Source: Evernia prunastri (lineage: Eukaryota; Ascomycota; Lecanoromycetes; Lecanorales; Parmeliaceae). Taken from it: a DNA stretch of 64,000 bases. Below, one piece after another: positions 34,520 to 44,546 of this stretch (positions are counted from its first letter, which is position 1; each line of letters starts with the position of its first letter). A model generated the notes under the pieces. That model saw only the letters and a list, made by a program, of their open reading frames with translations. It did not search any database and was not told the origin of the DNA. The position numbers were made by a program, and so were the translations under genes. Location of the stretch: the NCBI GenBank assembly GCA_003184365.1, contig NKYR01000096.1:62001-126000 (forward strand), read 5' to 3'.

Positions 34520-35050
34520 AGTGGGCCTGCAATCAAAAATCTACTCTATGTCGCCATTGGAGAGTGTTACCTCACTCACACCGCTCGAGGCGCTTCTCCA
34601 AAGAGTTTCTCGAAAATCGAACGGCCTCGGCGAAACGACGGGCCGGATCCCTCACAACGGATACCTACCCGCAGATTTTCTCCAAGTTTGGCCTTACAAC
34701 AAGAAAAGTTTTTTACACCCAGCGCTTGAAATTTGACTCCGTATCCTTCATACCACGGTTATGGAGTTGAAAGAGCTGGGAAGACCAATGTCCCATCAGT
34801 CGTGCAATCAAGAACTGCATCGAGGCTTCTAATGACTTGTTGGTTCCGTTAGCATGATATATACACTGCCGCTTTCGTCGTATATGCCAGCGAAACACTC
34901 AGGCAGGCTGTTTAGATACAGTAGATATATTGATGACTTCACTTTTCATGCTCTAGCTCCCGTGATGATCACCCAGACGCCCAAAGCTTTGTCGTACAGA
35001 CTGAGCTCGTATAAACAATCTCAACGCTATCTTCATCACTGTGTAACAGG
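34520..35050. other. TIM50 promoter and flank of pseudogene
   Basis: Contains the minus-strand TIM50 promoter and the 3' flank of the broken ligase gene. No gene recognised. Confidence 0.5.
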
Positions 35051-36326
35051 TCAAACTACGCGAAATTCGACGATCTCCTTGAGCTTTCCACTCCTTGCAT
35101 TATAGTGTAATTCCTGAACAGACACCCATTCTATTACGAGCGGATGAACGAAGTGTTCGCTACCTCCTTGGCCCATTCTTCGTGGACTCTAACCATCTCT
35201 TTTTGGACTTTCTGAGACGACCGTTCCGCGTTCCTTGGCTGACAAGCAATCCTGAAAACCATTTCGTCCATTCCTTGTGCTCGTCTCAATAACACCTGAA
35301 ACCCGTTGACCTCTTCGTCTTTCAGAGGACTCGAGACTATCTCCTTTAACTTGCCATATCGTAAGAAGCGGGCCCGACTCTGACTCCTACTGCGCCCCTT
35401 CCACACAAGCGAAATTTGCGAGATTCGTAATCGACCCATTCAGCTGCGTCGCCCATGGGGTAACGGATGATTGGCATCAAACGCCTGGTCAAATTCGTGA
35501 TAACAACATCCCCTTTTACCCCTTCTTCAGTAATTAAATTACAGGTATCTGACACCAACTCCATGATCATACTTGAACTGTTTACCGTGTAACATGTGGA
35601 ATCCTGATCAGCCCCACCAAGGGGAACGTCTGGCAATCCAATAAGACCGCCATCGACAGACCCATACTGAATAGGTCCGATTTGAGCGGAAGGAAATGCT
35701 TTACTCAGAAGAAGTCTCTGGTCCTTGTGCAAGTGTTCTCCGATGTAGAGCAGAAGACGTAAGCTGGAAACATGTTGGTGAAGGTTTATCAAGTAGTCAG
35801 CGAGCCGGCACATGACAGTTGGCATTGCCACCAAAACGGTCGCAGCGTAGGTTCGTAACGTCCAGGCTTGGCTCTCCAATGGGGCAACCCCAATTGGTAA
35901 ATGAAAATTGGGGATCGGGGCGTTCGTCAAGGCAAGACCTAAATCTAGGAAGCCTTTGTAAAGGTCCCCGCCGTAAAGCATGTTGGCAACGCGGCCTCCT
36001 GGCTGAAGTCCAGCACGAACAAGACATGCTGCCCAGGACTGAACTCCTTCACGGAGTTCCTCTCGAGTAACGTAAGAAGCCTTGGGAATTGCAATTGTGC
36101 CTCCCGTCCTGAACACAGCACCATCTGTCAAAGGAGCGGTGATGATTTTATTTTCCGGCGGTAATCCTGTGTTGGCTGTCCAGAAACTTGAATGATCCAG
36201 CACTGGAATATTATTGAGCTCAGACACATTCTCGGGAAGATTGGCATAGCGTTGTCGATAGTGAAACGAATTTTTGCGAGCGAAATTTACAAGGTCCTGG
36301 ACAGAGCTTGTGCTTGTCGAAGTCAT
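35051..36326 (-). pseudogene. Broken PaaK-like AMP-forming ligase
   Basis: From ATG 36326 the frame encodes ~325 residues of a phenylacetate-CoA-ligase-like adenylating enzyme. They include FRTGGTIAIPKASYVTREE (a degenerate AMP-binding P-loop, expected TGGTTGxPK), MLYGGDLYKGFLDLG, QYGSVDGGLIG, ITNLTRRLMPIIRYPMGD and FRLCGRGAVGVRVGPAS. It then stops at 35346. The homologous C-terminal domain continues in a second frame (YGKLKEIVSSPL...VFRIAC...VHEEWAKEVA), which stops at 35134, and in a third frame (LVIEWVSVQELHYNARSGKL) to 35051. The shifts fall near 35358-35365 and 35137-35146. No plausible GT-AG introns bridge them. Two frameshifts plus the changed P-loop point to a decayed gene. Such ligases activate aryl or fatty acids in secondary metabolism. 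Confidence 0.75.
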
Positions 36327-36965
36327 GGTTCGATGCGCGTCTGATTGAGGCTATGGTGAGGTTATCAGCAAGGCTCTGAATTGATGCTCGAGATACTGTC
36401 TGGAGCAGTGGGATCTTTTGAGAGAAATGCTTCTTTGCAAGCCGAGAACACCGCTCAACCTGCGAGACGATGTTTGAGTTTCTCGGCCGACGCAAGCGGT
36501 CGAGTCAAATACCTCACCAGCTCGATGAACGTATCATTTCGTCGAGGAGACGATCGGTGCTTACCTTTCGAAGGTCCCGATGAATGCGTGGGCACGGCCA
36601 CTTGACTCGGGATAGTCCCTCCCACAGTGCCCCTACCATATTAAGTAGCTGACTATAGCGCGCGATAGACTTTGGCCTGGGCGCCGCACTACCTGTGGGT
36701 CAAATCTCTAGTAGAAGAACCTATACAAGTACAATAACCAAGAAAAAACAAAAACAAAAAAAAGATAACTTGCAAAGTAGATATAGAAGAGTAGAGATCA
36801 ACGAAGCGTCTCCGCTCTTTTATAGACCATCTAATTCAAGAAAGATAGAGAAACTTCTTCTTCTCTCTTCAGCTGAACTCTAAATGCAATAAAGAAGGCG
36901 CATTTGGTAAGTATTTCCTCGAGGATAACGACAAGGTAGATCAAAATTAATCTGTTGGTCAATAG
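36327..36965. other. Intergenic between two decayed genes
   Basis: Upstream of the broken ligase and of the O-methyltransferase fragment. A possible intron (36907-36965: GTAAGT...CAATAG) precedes the methyltransferase exon, but no matching upstream exon is recognisable. Confidence 0.45.
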
Positions 36966-37243
36966 CCAAATGAATACGCTGCTACCCTTTTTGCTATCGA
37001 TTCCGGCGTGCTGCAGGCTCTCGTAGGAAGTGGCAGGCGGCCACTCTCGGCGCAGGAGCTTGCAAAGAAGTCCAAGACCGACCCGCTTCGCATCAGTAAG
37101 TACTTCTGGAGTGCGGCAGAAAATAAGCTCTGACATGCGAAGCACGTTCCATGAGGATCCCAACTGCCATTGCTCTATCTGACGAAGTCGATCTGGATCT
37201 GTATAGAAGTAATGTACTATCGGAATGGCCCAGTTGGCGCTAG
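36966..37243 (+). pseudogene. O-methyltransferase remnant (N-terminal dimerisation region)
   Basis: Exon-like segment 36966-37095 encodes YAATLFAIDSGVLQAL, then RRPLSAQELAKKSKTDPLRI. A well-formed 47 bp intron (37096-37142: GTAAGTAC...CTCTGACAT...GCGAAG) leads to a second segment encoding RSMRIPTAIALSDEVDLDLY before a stop at 37241-37243. The pattern A-x-D-x-G-hhxAL ... hxELA ... DPxxhxRhMRxLTAhGhxDEVGxDxY is that of the N-terminal domain of plant/fungal PF00891 O-methyltransferases. Neither the upstream start nor the downstream SAM-binding domain is recognisable in any frame. The conserved spliceable layout shows descent from a real gene, now truncated. It lies between the broken ligase and the TauD gene. 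Confidence 0.65.
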
Positions 37244-37953
37244 CTTCAGAGACTCCTTGTAGAAGTCAACGGGGAATGGAGATCCCATTGGTCTCTTTTT
37301 CTCGGTCGAGAGATCTTGCCTCTGGACGGTGCTAACAGATGTTGTCCCATTGTGGTAGCTGCTGAAGCATTAGTAGCTCTGTCGAAAGAGTATGGGAAGA
37401 GGATGAGTTTCCATCACTTTGATCTCCGGAATTGTCCAGCATTATTGAGCTATTGAGCACTATAAAAAAAGTCGTTAGTGAAAGCGAGGCGTCACTTCTC
37501 GTGAAGCCATTGTTATAAAGGTTCGTCGGCCCGAGAACGGCCCTGCGGCATTCGGTAGTTCGGTAGCTGACCACATGCTAGTACAGTATACCTTACCACC
37601 TTACCTTACGTTATGCGTCTCCGCTTTGCATCTTTGAGCTAATTATGTGATTGACCGACTGCTAGCATATTACTTCGGAAAGAAAAAAGAACAGAGTTGA
37701 AAAATTGGAAGGGTCTGAGAGGCTCGGCTCTAAGACCATCATAGCGATCGATTCAGGCAATGGAGTGAGAACAATTGACCCCAAAAGTTGGGGGGTTAGA
37801 ACCTGAGGTTGTACCTTCACAGATAACAACCCTTTAAATATCAATGTATAAATTAATGACGGAATCATGAAGAGAGGCCAAAGACATCATATATGGGACT
37901 CATCGTATTCGACATAGCTACCAGCAGCTCTCCTTGGTAACTGGTATAGATTC
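37244..37953. other. AT-richer intergenic region
   Basis: May include further unrecognisable decay of the O-methyltransferase. No frame beyond ~80 codons and no repeat seen. Confidence 0.45.
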
Positions 37954-39364
37954 TCAACCTAACATCTCTTGTGCGCTTGGGTCTCTGAAGTGGAACCCTC
38001 TGATGCTGGTGAAAGAGAATCCCCAAGATCCTTTCCCCGACTTACCGAGCGGTTGCATCTCTCTTGGCATTGTTGTAATCGAAGCCTTTACTGTCCCGAA
38101 ACGCCTCGCCATTGAACCGCTCGCTCCACGTCTGCCCTGCCGGATCGTAGAAAGGTTTCTCGCCAAAGATGGCCGTGCGTTTCCCCTCTCGCAGAGATTT
38201 ATCGTATCCCCCGGGCACGGCTCGATGGGCCACGCTACGATTGTCCCATATAGCCACAGCTCCTGGCGTCCACCTCCAACGGACGGTCAGATCGTCGGCG
38301 ACGTGCATATGTTCGCGCAAGAAGGCCAACATATGTATTCCCTCTTGCTCTTTCAACTCCTTGATATGGATCATCATCGATGGGTTGTAGTACAAAGATT
38401 TGAGTTTGGTCACGGGATGGGTACGGACCTAAGTGAATGCTTTCAATAAAATGCGCTTTTTCGTTGTTCTGGGTAAAGAATATTGTTACCAGTGGGTGCT
38501 CTTGACGTGTAGGGGGCCTGAACGCCTTGCCTCCACCATTGATGACATTGATGTACGATACCTATCGGATACAGTGATTAGGAACATCTGAAAGAACAAG
38601 GAGAGGGACAACCGTAGTAAGATCCCTACCTCAGAGCTATGCACGCCATGAAGACCCTCAAGTAACTTCTGATAAGTCGTGCTCAACTTGTCGAATAACG
38701 CGACTTGGCTGGTGAAGATTGTATCGCCGCCGGTTGGCGGAGTCTTATTCATACGTAGTGTGGTATATGCAGGCGGATTTGCCTCGAATGAATGGTCATT
38801 GTGGAAATCAGCCCCGAAGTTTGCGTACCCTCGGTCACTTTATCCTATGTCAATTGAGTCTCATGCGGGTCGAAAGCAAAGCTGACTTATCCCGTCCAAT
38901 GATGGTGACATGACGGGGATCCACTTGAATAGGGTCGCGGTCCGGCTAAGACAAATATATTCAATACACGAATGACCTGGGAATGCTCTCCCACACTTAC
39001 AACGCCCCAATGCTTGGTCAATTCGTATTGTTGATCGAGTGTCCAATCCTGATCTCGGAGGAAGACAACTCCACGCTGGCAAATGTCAGTTTACTGGTTG
39101 GTTCATGGCTACGAAACACACCTCGGCGACCAGAAGCGCCAATTCATCCCTTTGCGCGCTGGTCAGCTGATTTATTTGCAGTCCATGTAGCTCTGTGCCG
39201 ATCCATGGTGTCAAGTCATCAACTTCACTTGCACCTGATAAGAGCGAGGTCTTCTTTGGATCTGCAAAGGACGCACGATCTAGCGGGACCTCGAACTCTG
39301 CTATCAAAGGATCGGGAGGCTTGTAGTTGAGCACGGCAGATGTCAATCCAGTATGAGTAGCCAT
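37954..39364 (-). CDS. TauD-type Fe(II)/2-oxoglutarate-dependent dioxygenase
   Basis: Seven exons (39122-39364, 39001-39075, 38887-38945, 38630-38837, 38490-38561, 38046-38428, 37954-38005) close to 363 aa. Iron ligands are visible as H138-N-D140 (FHNDHSFE) and H287 (NRSVAHRA). HPLVRTHPVTKLKSLYYNP and the following GEKPFYDP match the TauD/JLP1 family, which hydroxylates sulfonates, 2,4-D-like acids or metabolite intermediates with release of CO2. It is cytosolic. The third intron has a weak GTCAGC donor. The last intron (38006-38045) is only 40 nt; if it is not spliced the protein ends after DATAR at 38042. The start is ATG 39364. It is divergent from the MFS transporter and next to cluster remnants, suggesting a catabolic or secondary-metabolite role. 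The substrate is unknown. Confidence 0.85.
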
Positions 39365-39659
39365 GGTCAATTGCTTGAGCAGGATGAGAGTGAGGTTCCA
39401 GGCTTATCGCGAGGAAATATAGATCATAAGTATTGTTTGGATAATAGTCCCTTGCGGCTGCATTCAACTTCCGTGGGGTGTGCATAATGCCGCTAAAGAC
39501 TAGCGCTGGCCAGCACATTTCGATATCCGAGCCGTGATGGTGTGATAAGACCGGCTGTTTGCGTATCAGGTTGATGAACAACGTAACCCGCATGCAAATA
39601 TAATTGTAGGCAGCTTCATCAAAGGTTATTTCGCATTTATTCCAAGTTGCAAGTACATC
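39365..39659. promoter_or_regulatory. Bidirectional promoter, TauD dioxygenase / MFS transporter
   Basis: 295 bp between the two divergent ATGs, enough for a shared control region. Co-regulation is inferred from layout; no binding site was identified with confidence. Confidence 0.55.
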
Positions 39660-41404
39660 ATGTCTGCTGACCCTGCTTCCACCGCGTACTCTAAGGATAC
39701 CAAGCATGGGTTCTCCCCAGAGGTCGATGAACACGCTGGGTCCAGCGACCCCAGCATTGACTATCAGAAAGAGGTCTTTGACACTACTAAAACCGACCCA
39801 GTGCTTGCTCAAAAGATGGCTCTCATTAACGAGGCTATAGAACAGATCGGCATGACGCCGTTCCAGTGGAAGCTGTTCTTTCTTAATGGCTTTGGCTATG
39901 CGGTTGACTCAGTAAGCAGCAATGTTTATTTCTTTCGTCACAGCTTGATTAGCTGACGACCAAGGTAAGCTCCTTGTTGTCTGTCAATCGATAGCTCAGC
40001 CCGCTGTTGCGCAGGAATATGGTAGTCCTACAGCAAAAGTTGCTGGAATCGCACTTGCTTCTCAAGTGGGTCTCCTGATCGGCGCTGCACTCTGGGGATT
40101 CTCAGCAGACATCATCGGGAGGAGAATCGCGTTCAACACGAGTCTTTTCATCTGCACACTGTTCGTAGTGATCGCAGGTGGTATGCCAAACTACATCTCG
40201 TTTGCAGCAATGTATGTCTCCGCGCCTCAACGCATTATGAACACGCTGTTGAACTGTCATGAACAGGGTAACCATTTACTCGGCAGCCGCTGGAGGCAAC
40301 TATATTATTGATGCCACAAATCTCATCGAGTTCTTACCCGCCACTTTTGCTTGGCTCGTCACCTTCCTGGCACTGTGGTGGGCGGTGGGTTACACGATCA
40401 CTGGGCTCCTTGCTTGGGGTTTTATGAGCAACTATTCTTGTGATCCAGATGCCAGCATAGCGCAGTGCACGCGCCAGGACAATATGGGCTGGCGTTATTT
40501 GCATTTCACCTGCGGCGGGCTTGTCCTGGTTCTTGGTATCATACGAGTATCAGTTATCCGAATGGTCCAGACGCCAAGATGGCTGCTCAGTCAGAACAGA
40601 GACGACGAAGCAATGGACATTCTTCACGAGATGGCGTCTAAGTACCACCGCTCTTTCTCCCTTACATTGGAACAGCTGCAGTCCCACGGCCGCGTTATTA
40701 ATACTGAGAAATCGGTCTGGTCTGGGCTGCGGCTTCGTAAACACTTCTCTGGGCTCTTCGACACGAGGACCCTGGCTTGGTCAACTACGGTCATCATTGC
40801 AAATTGGTTGGTGATAGGTATGGTAAGCCCTTTGTATTCCGTCTTCCTGCCATATTACCTGATGTCGCGCGGAGCCGATGTAGGAGACGATAGCAACTAC
40901 ACCACATGGCGCAACTATGCAGTCAACCAGGTTGCTGGTCTTCTTGGCCCGTGTATAGCAGCAGTGCTTGTCGAGACGAGATTTTTGGGAAGAAGAGGAA
41001 CACTTGCTATAGGTGCAGCCATCACCATGGCTTTGCAGTTCGGGTACACACAAATCAAGACCCCTGCTCAGAACCTGGGTGTGTCAGCTTCTATTAGCGC
41101 AGCACAGTACGTTATGTCTCCCATCTTTCGATGTTTTTGGTACTGACATCATGATTGAAGAAACATTTACTATGGAACGATATACGCATATACACCCGAA
41201 ATTCTTCCTTCGGCTCACCGAGCTACCGGGTATGCCATTTGTGTAGTCATGAATCGTGTAGGCGGTATCGTGGGGGTCTTGGTGGGCAGCTATGCTAATG
41301 TCGAAACGACGGCGCCGCTGTTTGTTTGTGCTGGATTGTTTGGTCTTCTCATTTTTCTCAGTCTGCTTTTACCCTTCGAGTCTCGGCAGAAGAGAGCCCA
41401 GTAA
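39660..41404 (+). CDS. MFS transporter (sugar/organic-anion porter type)
   Basis: Four exons (39660-39911, 39970-40211, 40267-41106, 41161-41404) close to 525 aa. A ~60-residue cytosolic N-terminus (DPVLAQKMALINEAIEQIGM then FQWKLFFLNGFGYAVDSLLV) leads into about 12 hydrophobic segments. Family marks include GFSADIIGRRIAFN (the loop 2-3 G-x-x-x-D-x-x-G-R-R motif), SAAAGGNYIIDATNLIEFLP in helix 4, and a mid-loop MVQTPRWLL before a long cytosolic loop. It resembles the SV2/YceI-like branch of fungal MFS porters. It should sit in the plasma membrane. Substrate is not deducible; pairing with a TauD enzyme suggests uptake or export of the same small acid (inference). All exon joins are well supported, including the first, whose acceptor lies after a decoy GTAAG. 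Confidence 0.9.
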
Positions 41405-41884
41405 ATCATGCCTAAAGTACTTATGTTGTTTCCCTGTGTGTTCAGGAACCCTAACCATAAAAATCCTGGTGTCAAACCATCTCGAATATGCGATCAGTTG
41501 ACAGCCATGTGTCGTAGCACATGAATCAACAGGCCACAAGGCGGAATAGATAATGCTCCAAAGAGGCAGAAATACATGAGGATGCAGAAACATGACAAGC
41601 TATTATCGCCATTCCACTAGTATGGTAGGGCTGATTGCCACTATTCCTCGGCTTCATCCGGACTGCTGAATTCTTTGGCCCTCGCGAAAGTTCATCACAG
41701 AATAGCGGAGCACCCGGAGCATTGATTATCTTGCTTATTGAGTCGTGCACGATGTTGCGTCCCAAGCAGTGCAATCCTCGTCGAACTTTCCTTACCTATC
41801 TCATAGTGCAAAGATTCGCGCTAGCGTCCAAGGTCATGTACTCTAATCCTTGACGTGCACAAGGGTACTCCAGACACAATCTCA
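41405..41884. other. Intergenic, nothing recognised
   Basis: 3' flank of the MFS gene and promoter of the 2EXR-like gene. Confidence 0.5.
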
Positions 41885-42643
41885 ATGACTTCGCTCTCTA
41901 ATGTCCTGGCGGACATGCGCATCGCTCCTGAGCCCAAACCCCGCCAACCCTTCCGCTTCTTCGACCTGCCCTCCGAACTACGCCGCAAAATCCTAGCCTT
42001 CGCCCTCGTCACCGACCACATCGTCGACCTGAACCCGAACAACTATGGCGCCGCTCGGCATCGCATGAACATCTTCCTCGCCTCCCACCGCTTACACAAT
42101 GAGGCATACCCTGTTTTCTACGGCGGTCACACCTTCCGCATATTTCCCACGCACGGTCGATTCTTCGGCCCAAGAGTGCGACCACTGGTCGCAAGATTGC
42201 CGGGACGATATCGTGCAGCCCTGGTGTCTTTGGAGCTGAGGCTGGGTCCGGGTTGGAGTAATCCGCCTCGCTCATGGCGGGTAGAGGACCGACTTGGCCT
42301 GGAGGAAATGGATGCTGTGAGGACGGTGAAGGTCTTTGTGGAGTGCGACCCGAGTCATGATATCTTCAATGGCTTTAGGATCGATAGGGATTTCTTTACG
42401 GGATTCTCTGGGGGTCTTCTTGAAGATGTCTTGCGGCGTCTTCCTTCCGTCATACAGGTTGATTTGGATGGATGGCCATCTGTGAAAAGAGAGGGTCCGC
42501 TTGTGAAAAGGTTGCTTGAAGTGGCGAGAATCGCTGGGGTGCGAGTTTCAGAAGTTGGTAGGGATAAGGACGACGAGGGGTATCAGGCATTCTCAATTTA
42601 TAAAGCACAGAAAAAGCTCAACTGCCCGAGGGAATTGGATTGA
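41885..42643 (+). CDS. 2EXR/F-box-like hypothetical protein (252 aa)
   Basis: Intronless frame from ATG 41885 (tctcaATGact). After a Pro-rich leader the sequence FRFFDLPSELRRKILAFALV is the N-terminal helix-strand motif shared by fungal 2EXR and F-box-like proteins. LASHRLHNEAYPVFYGGHTF and a C-terminal region typical of this large mould-specific family follow. These proteins are abundant in Pezizomycotina genomes and their function is mostly unknown; a ubiquitin-ligase adaptor role is sometimes proposed for the F-box-like members. There is no signal peptide or membrane span. The gene converges with RPN11, 44 bp between stops. Confidence 0.75.
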   Translation: MTSLSNVLADMRIAPEPKPRQPFRFFDLPSELRRKILAFALVTDHIVDLNPNNYGAARHRMNIFLASHRLHNEAYPVFYGGHTFRIFPTHGRFFGPRVRPLVARLPGRYRAALVSLELRLGPGWSNPPRSWRVEDRLGLEEMDAVRTVKVFVECDPSHDIFNGFRIDRDFFTGFSGGLLEDVLRRLPSVIQVDLDGWPSVKREGPLVKRLLEVARIAGVRVSEVGRDKDDEGYQAFSIYKAQKKLNCPRELD

Positions 42644-42687
42644 CTGAATATGATGCTATGCTATACACAATGGTCCAAGCGCCGTCG

Positions 42688-43951
42688 CTATCTATGTTGT
42701 GAATGTGTGACATCTAAAGTGTGGTGGATGTTGCCTTGTAGCTCCTCGTCAACATCCATACTTCCGTTCTGGTGACCATCTTGACCATTCGCTCCGTTTG
42801 TCTTCGCTACCGAAGCTTCTTTGTCAATCATTTGCCTTGACACTGACACAATATTGTCCTCGATCAGCTGCTGACCGACGTCTTCCAAATCTGTGGACCT
42901 CGTTAGTATTGCAGCAATGATAGCAAGGACAAAGTTGACATACGCTTCTTAGGATCAACTTTGCCAACATATCGCGTCTTCAATTGGTCCTTCGTAAGCT
43001 CCGTCTCCTCCTTCACACGCTTTTCGTATCCCTCCGCAAGCCCTACCAGCCTCTTCAGTTTGTCTTGGTTCTTTCCACCCTCTTCCCGGAAGTCATCCAT
43101 CTGTAACGCTTCTGTCCAGACGTGCTTGTGCAAGTTCATCAACATATTCTCCTCCAGGCCCGTCTTTCTGTAATTGATGCCGATGCTATAGTAATGCCTA
43201 TTCAGACCGTGGATGAGCGCCTGTATTGATGGCTTGTTCAGGTGGCCAAGATTTGATGTCGTTTGTCGGGGCTCGTGGCCCATCATAAGGGTTTGAGGGT
43301 TGATCAATCGGAAGGCATCGATGACAACCTTGCCTTTAACTGATTGTATGGGATCAACAACCACGGCCACGGCCCGCGGAGTAAGCTGTTCGAAAGACTG
43401 TTGAGTGTTGATATCTACGGAAGATAGCCAGCAGCCAAACCCAGGATGTGAGTGGTACCATCCAACGACCGTCTCCGGTCTGCATCGGGGTCAGCTTGGA
43501 AGCTTCGGGAAAGTTTTGACATTGTAACATGCCTTCCTGTTTGCCGCAGCATGTCCATCATCTTAGTCTGAAAGACAGGGTCCACAGCCTCAACGCTAAC
43601 TCCTGTACCACTTTGGGGCATAGCAAATACATCGACAACTCGCACGGTGTAGTCATCCACGAACTCGCCCAACATCAGCCCCATGACTTCCATGGGTACG
43701 CCGGCTCTGCCATGCCTTAACATCTTGAGAAGAGCTAGGGAGGATATATAGACCGTCTCGGAGTTGTCGACCAGATTGGAGTCCTGCAAAAACAGTAATC
43801 AGTACGCTGTCTTCATGTTTTTGTATGCTTGCAGAATATCCCTATCACGATGCACGAGGATCTCCTTAGACTTGGGCTCACTTACTGAACCGGGAGGCGC
43901 TGAACTTCCGCCCATCATGCTCCCTCGCATCAAGCTGTTGAGACGATCCAT
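42688..43951 (-). CDS. rpn11: 26S proteasome lid deubiquitinase Rpn11
   Basis: Four exons (43886-43951, 43533-43783, 42944-43479, 42688-42890) close to 351 aa. It starts MDRLNSLMRGSMMGGSSAPP as in other fungi. The JAMM zinc site is complete: E54 (PMEVMGLMLG), H115-S-H117 (WYHSHPGFGCW) and D128 (SSVD). Rpn11 removes ubiquitin chains at the proteasome lid. Intron 2 (43480-43532) has a GC donor (AG|GCATGT) with a GCTGACC branch and GATGCAG acceptor; using it restores the invariant GRPETVVGWYHSHP. The last exon ends with a polar tail (MDVDEELQGNIHHTLDVTHS) longer than the usual ending at about DEEL. The gene is divergent from RPD3. Confidence 0.95.
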
Positions 43952-44290
43952 CGCAAGACTTTTCGACAGCTGCTGTTTCGATCCCTTGTTGTACGGCGTT
44001 TTGATTGTCTCTCGATCTTGAAGCGCGGTATGTCTTGATTGTTCGTGATGAGATCAATGTAGCTGCGCGCTCATTCACTTCTAAGTTCTTGAAGCTCCGC
44101 AAAATACGCTAGTAACGCCGCTCTAGGCCTAAAGAGAAGACACCAACCCCCGACTTTCCGTCAGCCCTACCATTAGTCCCAAGCTCGCCTTTAATGCTGG
44201 ACTTTCTTCCATTCTTCATGTCGTATCTATCGCATGACTACTACCACTCTTTCTTGACATACCACTCCTACAGCAGATAAGACTTCAATC
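43952..44290. promoter_or_regulatory. Divergent promoter RPN11 / RPD3
   Basis: 339 bp between the ATGs of two conserved housekeeping genes. A proteasome-associated control element (GGTGGCAAA-like) was looked for by eye and not seen. Confidence 0.6.
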
Positions 44291-44514
44291 ATGACTTCAT
44301 TTGCCCCCGTGGATGTGCAGCTTGCGGCACCCACTAGTGCCGACAAGAAGACCGTTGCGTACTTCTACGATTCGGACGTGGGCAACTATGCCTATGTCGC
44401 GGGGCATCCTATGAAACCGCACAGGATTCGAATGGCTCACAGCCTGATTATGAACTATGGCTTGTACAAGAAGATGGAAATCTACGTACGTCTATCAACA
44501 CCTCTCGATATATT

Positions 44515-44546
<32 letters not shown>

